Positions 7,612 to 10,532 of a stretch of DNA of 10,532 nucleotides are shown here, one piece after another. The notes under the pieces were generated by a model. It was not told the origin of the DNA. It searched no databases and saw nothing but the letters and a program-made list of their open reading frames with translations. Position numbers and translations under genes: made by a program. The stretch is from the NCBI GenBank assembly GCA_001970855.1, contig LSSN01002275.1, positions 1-10,532 on the forward strand, read 5' to 3'. Within the stretch, counting starts at the first letter, position 1. Every line of letters starts with the position of its first letter. The DNA comes from Smittium culicis. Lineage: Eukaryota > Kickxellomycota > Harpellomycetes > Harpellales > Legeriomycetaceae.

Positions 7612-7825
7612 AGCATTGATTTTAGTAGCTGGAACAGCCTTAGCAAAGGGGAGCTTTATTTTTTGGAGAATATATTTGCTAATATGAATAGAGATAAGCT
7701 ATTGACTGTATATGATTATTCACTCGATAAATTTTTCTAATCAATTTTAAAATAAACCAACTTTTATGAGTAGGAAATTTTTAATATTAAAAGTCCCGCT
7801 TCTCAAAATAGTCTCACAGATCCAG
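7612..7825 (+). repeat. Second dispersed repeat family, long copy 2
   Basis: Beginning about 20 bases after the transferase stop codon, this stretch aligns with 5430-5625 over its whole length, from CCTTAGCAAAGGGG through TATTGACTGTATAT and TTTTAAAATAAACCAAC to AAAAGTCCCGCTTCTCAAAA. By eye well over half of the bases agree, with small gaps. The repeat may provide the 3' end of the transferase transcript, since it contains AATAAA. No protein is encoded. Confidence 0.45.
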
Positions 7826-8063
7826 AGTTATTATCACGACACATTTCAATTTTTTTCTCATATAAAATTTACGCATTTTTAGCTCAACTGGTGGTTCGTG
7901 AAATAATTTAGCTCATAGAAAAATTATCTATTTTTGTTTATTATATAGCGTATAAATTTTTATTTTTATATTTTGAATGAAATTAATTATTGAATGTCAA
8001 GTATATTGTCTAATTTTTTTTACAGATAGCGGATTTATTTGCTTTTAGTTTTAGCCGTACATG
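7826..8063. other. AT-rich non-coding stretch
   Basis: No gene or recognisable element is seen. It lies between the second repeat family and a MITE fragment. Confidence 0.5.
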
Positions 8064-8135
8064 GGGGGTACACTGTCATTGACCTACCAAATATAGCTAA
8101 ATGCAATCAATAAAATCAGTTTAATTCCCAGACTC
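8064..8135 (-). mobile_element. TTAA MITE fragment, copy J
   Basis: GGGGGGTACACTGTCATTGA, CTACCAAATATAGCTAAATG and TTTAATTCCCAGAC match the left third of copies G and H in order, including an exact TACCAAATATAGC shared with copy H. Both terminal repeats are missing. It lies 1.4 kb beyond the main cluster. Confidence 0.45.
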
Positions 8136-8383
8136 GTATAGTTTTTAATCCTTGAGCCAATAGCCAGTGAGTATGGAGCTGCTAGAGCGACGGAGGAGGG
8201 TTGGTTGAAAAATTAATTTTTTAATATTTTTTTAACTTTTTGAATATTTTTTATTAGTCACTTGTATACTTATAAATTATTTTTAATAAACTCTTTGTTA
8301 GAAAAAAAAGTATAGTTACTAATTTGTTGTAGAATAAATTTAAATATAATTTTAATTGACTGGCGAAAATCTAATTCAAGTTT

Positions 8384-8425
8384 ATAACCCTTTCTTGAAC
8401 GGATGATTGTTTTTGATCCACAAAA
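8384..8425 (-). mobile_element. TTAA MITE fragment, copy K, left end
   Basis: ATAACCCTTTCTTGAACGG followed by TTGTTTTTGATCCAC matches the left terminal repeat and the first internal landmark of the family, with TTAA changed to ATAA. The rest is gone. Confidence 0.4.
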
Positions 8426-8514
8426 AATAGATAAAAGTATTTAATTAGCCGTGTACGGGGCCTACTCTCTTAGAATTGTTTAAAAATTATAATAGGATAA
8501 GCCTTTACTAAATC

Positions 8515-8807
8515 AATTTTTATTAGAAGAATCGAAGTTAATATACATTCCTCATATGACCCTACTGCATAAACTGGGATTAGTAGGCATTGGGGGCAAA
8601 CTCCTCAATATGACAATGGTATGTATGGTGCCCCGAAAATCGCAGTTAGAGTTGGAAATGAAGTTTCCAACCGGACTGAATACCTCTGTGGAGTGCGGCA
8701 AGGGTGCCCAGTATCGCCGATACTCTTCGACTTCTACATCAACGATATATTCAAAGGCGTACGAGGTGTGTGGGTGTCTGGGCTCACCTCATGCATACCA
8801 GAACTAC
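8515..8807 (+). pseudogene. LINE reverse transcriptase fragment, part 1
   Basis: This is a piece of a non-LTR retrotransposon polymerase. The first bases (TTTTTATT at 8518 to TTCCTCATATG) appear to be a decayed motif A that has lost its catalytic Asp region. From 8556 the protein reads MTLLHKLGLVGIGGKLL. A one-base frameshift near 8617-8624 then moves it to the frame carrying MYGAPKIAVRVGNE and the strongly conserved GVRQGCPVSPILFDFYINDI (from 8690), the box preceding the catalytic centre. Codon use is GC-richer than the surroundings. The open frame is cut at 8807 by the solo LTR and resumes at 9234. The 5' end of the element, including its endonuclease, is missing here. A plus-strand frame covering 8556-8849 mixes this protein with out-of-frame sequence. 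Confidence 0.8.
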
Positions 8808-8872
8808 TGTCAAGGTCTGGGTTATAAGAGTCCAAGGCAAGCGAAGTAAAAGTTATATTTACTATAAAGATA

Positions 8873-8878
8873 TTTATT
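8873..8878 (-). promoter_or_regulatory. LTR polyadenylation signal AATAAA
   Basis: The minus strand reads AATAAA, about 65 bases downstream of the LTR TATA box and 65 bases before the LTR end, as expected for the R-U5 part of an LTR. Confidence 0.45.
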
Positions 8879-8940
8879 GATTACTTATTAGAAAGTATAC
8901 AAGATACTAGATGTCGAATTCAAGACAGGAAAAACGTAAC

Positions 8941-8949
8941 CTTTTTATA
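8941..8949 (-). promoter_or_regulatory. LTR TATA box TATAAAAAG
   Basis: The minus strand reads TATAAAAAG, 284 bases from the LTR 5' end. The same surroundings recur in the second LTR-like sequence: plus strand GTAACCTTTTTATACTTTTT here and GTAACCATTTTATACTTTTT at 9904-9923. This suggests a conserved core promoter. Confidence 0.6.
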
Positions 8950-9121
8950 CTTTTTCCGTTGCTTGGTTTTAGGTCATAAACTTAAAAGAAAAACTACAGA
9001 ATAAACTAAAAAGAAAGCTATAGAAAAATATCTGTTTGATTACTAATCAAAATAAATCGTTATCGATGTTTAAAAATATGAATACGTAAAATTATTACGT
9101 AAGAACAATTAAAATCGATAA

Positions 9122-9169
9122 GAAATTTCGGAAATGTTCTAGAACGTTTCATAACATTCTAGAACATTG
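9122..9169 (-). promoter_or_regulatory. Heat shock element array 1 in LTR U3
   Basis: Triplets at exact 5-bp steps alternate between GAA and TTC: GAA 9122, TTC 9127, AAA 9132, TTC 9137, GAA 9142, TTT 9147, TAA 9152, TTC 9157, GAA 9162, TTG 9167. Six of ten are perfect and each of the others differs by one base. Alternating nGAAn/nTTCn pentamers are the known binding site of heat shock factor trimers. Three units usually suffice. Confidence 0.65.
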
Positions 9170-9184
9170 CTGCTGATGATATCT

Positions 9185-9222
9185 GAATATTCTGGAACAT
9201 TCTAGAAGGTTATAGAAAGTTC
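9185..9222 (-). promoter_or_regulatory. Heat shock element array 2 in LTR U3, near-perfect
   Basis: There are eight consecutive units in phase: GAA 9185, TTC 9190, GAA 9195, TTC 9200, GAA 9205, TTA 9210, GAA 9215, TTC 9220. Only one base in the 24 defining positions is off. It begins 11 bases from the LTR 5' end on the minus strand. It is out of phase with array 1, so the two are separate sites. Confidence 0.78.
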
Positions 9223-9233
9223 CATTCATGACA

Positions 9234-9699
9234 ACTACTGTTTGCAGACGATGCCGTACTATTGGCCGAATCATCAGCCAATTTACAAGCCGCACTGGAT
9301 ACCATAACCGAATGGTCGGACACTTGGGAAATGGCTGTGAATGCCTCCAAGTGCGGGATAATGAATATAAGCGGGGAGTTGACCACTGATATGACCCTGC
9401 AGGGCCAAAAAGTCGACTCCACCGACCAGTACACCTACTTGGGCTATATTATGAATAGCAAGTGGGACGTATCTGGGACCATCAATAACAACAAGAACAA
9501 AGTCAGGAAGGCTGTATACGCTGCCTACAGCTTCCTGAGACGGTCTGATGTGCTCACAGCACTAAAAATAAATTTCATCAATTCGGCTCTGATGCCGATT
9601 GGATGCTACAGTGACGAGACATTTGGCATGAGCGATTCCAGATGCAAGCCGATACAGTCAGAAATCGACAAGGCAATCCGAATAGTTGCCAAATGGTAA
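9234..9699 (+). pseudogene. LINE reverse transcriptase fragment, part 2
   Basis: This is the continuation of the fragment ending at 8807. It opens with LLFADDAVLLAES, where FADD (Asp codons at 9247-9252) is the catalytic box of the polymerase. EMAVNASKCGIM (from about 9328) is the NxxK box of the next motif, and YTYLGYIM is the following conserved YLG box. The thumb-like part ends FGMSDSRCKPIQSEIDKAIR and then stops with TAA at 9697-9699. Related elements continue well past this point, so the fragment is truncated at its 3' side as well. There is no poly-A tail or 3' UTR signature. The frame itself has no stop from 9234 to the end, so the break-up is not very old. With part 1 it forms one insertion-split pseudogene with no remaining function. 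Confidence 0.82.
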
Positions 9700-9703
9700 T
9701 GAT

Positions 9704-9731
9704 GATTTTCGATCGATAGCGATGAAAAATC
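9704..9731. repeat. Imperfect stem-loop after the LINE fragment
   Basis: GATTTTCGATCG (9704-9715) pairs with CGATGAAAAATC (9720-9731) at 10 of 12 positions around a 4-base loop. It sits between the end of the reverse-transcriptase fragment and the second LTR-like sequence. The role is unknown. Confidence 0.4.
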
Positions 9732-9735
9732 TGGT

Positions 9736-10108
9736 TGTTAGGTGCTAACGGTAAAAAAATATCAGTGATATGGTTGATCAGTAACTGAAACTAAGACTAG
9801 CATAAATTATATATTATATATTAAAGGATTATTTCTATTTTTTGATAAATATATATTAAAAATTAAATAAAACACTTAGATTTTTCTAAAAGATAAATCA
9901 AGGTAACCATTTTATACTTTTTGAAAAAAAATCTAATGATATTAAATAAAAAATTAATAACTAGCGGAATATTATCAAATATTTAGAAGATTCTAGAAGC
10001 AAATGGAAATTATCTATAGATAAAATTTCATAATATTCAATAGAGTTCCATATAGCTCCTTTATATCAATTGTTTCCATAATTTTCTTGACTGATTGTAT
10101 GCATAACA
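9736..10108 (-). mobile_element. Second, older LTR-like sequence related to the solo LTR
   Basis: Ends TGTTA at 9736-9740 and TAACA at 10104-10108 give the TG...CA form over 373 bp. On the minus strand its first bases, TGTTATGCAT, match TGTCATGAAT of the solo LTR at 8 of 10 positions. Its last bases, CACCTAACA, resemble GACCTTGACA. A TATAAAAT box at 9909-9916 sits in the same local context as in the solo LTR. A reduced heat shock element remains at 9986-9998 (GAA, TTC, GAA in phase, with another GAA at 10006). The right boundary is supported independently because the endonuclease frame runs exactly up to 10109. The left boundary is less sure, and the flanks (CTGGT and GTCGC) show no target duplication. 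It is probably a diverged member of the same family. Confidence 0.55.
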
Positions 10109-10531
10109 GTCGCTGAAGTTCATAAAAAAGTTATTTTAAAACCATTTTGGGCGGACCTTAAGTGCATCATAGTAAATATGACCAATAGTGCAGCTCAAAA
10201 TATACATACTATACCTTAACCTAGTAAAGTTAGTTAATTATGAATGTTGGAAGCCAGCTCCAAGCTTAAGTGCAAAATCTTTTGATTCGGGGGTGTCCAT
10301 ATTGTAGTCCCCCAGCAGTATGTGCTTTTTAAATTTTTTATTGAGATTTTTATAGTTGTCCAAAAGCTCGGAAATCGCTCGCTTTTTGCAAATTCCAGCG
10401 TTTGGGAATTGCACATTTGTGACCTAAAGCTCGAATTTATCACCATTTTTGGTGCGCCCAGAGACTATCCCAGATAGCCAAGTTGGCGCGGCTTTAAATT
10501 CGCTAATTTCTAGTCCAATATTATTTTTTAT
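10109..10531 (-). pseudogene. LINE endonuclease (APE-type) fragment with three stops
   Basis: A single minus-strand frame runs from the window edge to 10109 and is interrupted by only three stops: TAG 10424-10426, TAA 10238-10240 and TAA 10136-10138. It reads APTWLSGIVSGRTKNGDKF, then VTNVQFPNAGICKKRAISEL, then HILLGDYNMDTPESKDF (GDYN at 10301-10312). After the second stop it reads TIGHIYYDALKVRPKW (TIGH at 10178-10189) and ends NFSD. This is the order of the endonuclease/exonuclease/phosphatase domain in LINEs: GD(F/Y)N, then IDH-type, then SDH. The second motif has Gly for the usual Asp. The third is cut after its Asp by the LTR-like sequence. The domain nicks target DNA for reverse transcription. 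This copy cannot work. A 70-codon frame at 10234-10446 overlaps it in the wrong frame. Confidence 0.78.
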
Positions 10532-10532
10532 T

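Larger units (their letters stand above)
8808..9233 (-). mobile_element. Solo LTR of an LTR retrotransposon, inserted in the LINE
   Basis: It is 426 bp long, with ends TGTCA at 8808-8812 and TGACA at 9229-9233, the TG...CA form of LTRs. It is flanked by a perfect 5-bp target duplication, ACTAC, at 8803-8807 and 9234-9238. Excising it with one ACTAC restores the LINE frame across the LLFADD box exactly. Read on the minus strand it has promoter architecture: heat shock element arrays in the first 112 bases, a bZIP-like TTACGTAA palindrome (9095-9102), TATAAAAAG at 8941-8949, and an AATAAA signal at 8873-8878. No internal gag-pol or second LTR is present, so it is the product of LTR-LTR recombination. 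Five-base duplications are usual for copia and gypsy elements. The superfamily cannot be told from the LTR alone. Confidence 0.85.

Noticed and set aside
8808..9233. The split in the reverse transcriptase as a spliceosomal or group II intron
   Set aside because: The 5-bp duplication, TG...CA ends, TATA box and AATAAA all fit an LTR on the opposite strand. The edges lack GT...AG in the coding direction at the junctions.
9210..9434. 74-codon minus-strand reading frame
   Set aside because: It overlaps the LTR end and lies antisense to the clear reverse-transcriptase frame.
10234..10446. 70-codon minus-strand reading frame as a gene
   Set aside because: It is shifted relative to the endonuclease frame, which carries the recognisable motifs over a longer span.

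Overview
This is an AT-rich eukaryotic window with few genes and many decayed repeats. Two single-exon protein genes look intact: a small secreted protein on the minus strand (2508-2879) and an omega-type glutathione S-transferase on the plus strand (6899-7591). TATA-like boxes before short leaders, compact genes and LINE (non-LTR retrotransposon) fragments with a GVRQGCP-type reverse transcriptase and a GDYN-type endonuclease fit a small, AT-rich eukaryote. My best guess is an early-diverging fungus of the insect-gut Harpellales kind (Smittium, Zancudomyces). That is an impression from protein style, not a database result.

Layout. 1-1530: AT-rich sequence with no gene seen. 1568-1744: an isolated GC-richer open frame of unknown origin. 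1760-2507: AT-rich and empty. 2508-2994: secreted-protein gene and its TATA box. 2995-3892: AT-rich and empty. 3893-6631: a dense cluster of short TTAA-bounded elements ending in CCCTTT, most like non-autonomous piggyBac-type MITEs. They are interleaved with a second dispersed repeat family (5345-5716) and a possible decayed minus-strand gene (5775-6178). 6839-7591: glutathione S-transferase with TATA box. 7612-8440: another copy of the second repeat family and two more MITE fragments. 8515-9699: a LINE reverse-transcriptase fragment on the plus strand. 9736-10108: a second LTR-like sequence. 10109-10531: a LINE endonuclease fragment on the minus strand, running off the window.

The most interesting part is the right end. 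The reverse-transcriptase fragment is split just before its catalytic FADD box by a 426-bp solo LTR (8808-9233, minus orientation). It begins TGTCA, ends TGACA, and is flanked by a 5-bp duplication, ACTAC. Removing the LTR and one ACTAC restores the frame exactly. Its U3 part holds two long arrays of alternating GAA and TTC triplets at strict 5-bp spacing, the signature of heat shock elements. A TATA box and AATAAA signal follow in the right order. The sequence therefore looks like the promoter of a heat-inducible LTR retrotransposon. A related, older LTR lies 500 bp away. It cuts the endonuclease fragment exactly inside its SDH catalytic motif but lacks a target duplication, and its two flanks carry LINE pieces in opposite orientations, which points to a rearrangement through the LTR.

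The window has no intact transposase, integrase, gag, RNA gene or CRISPR array that I can see. The repeats are decayed non-autonomous or solo remnants that would depend on machinery elsewhere.
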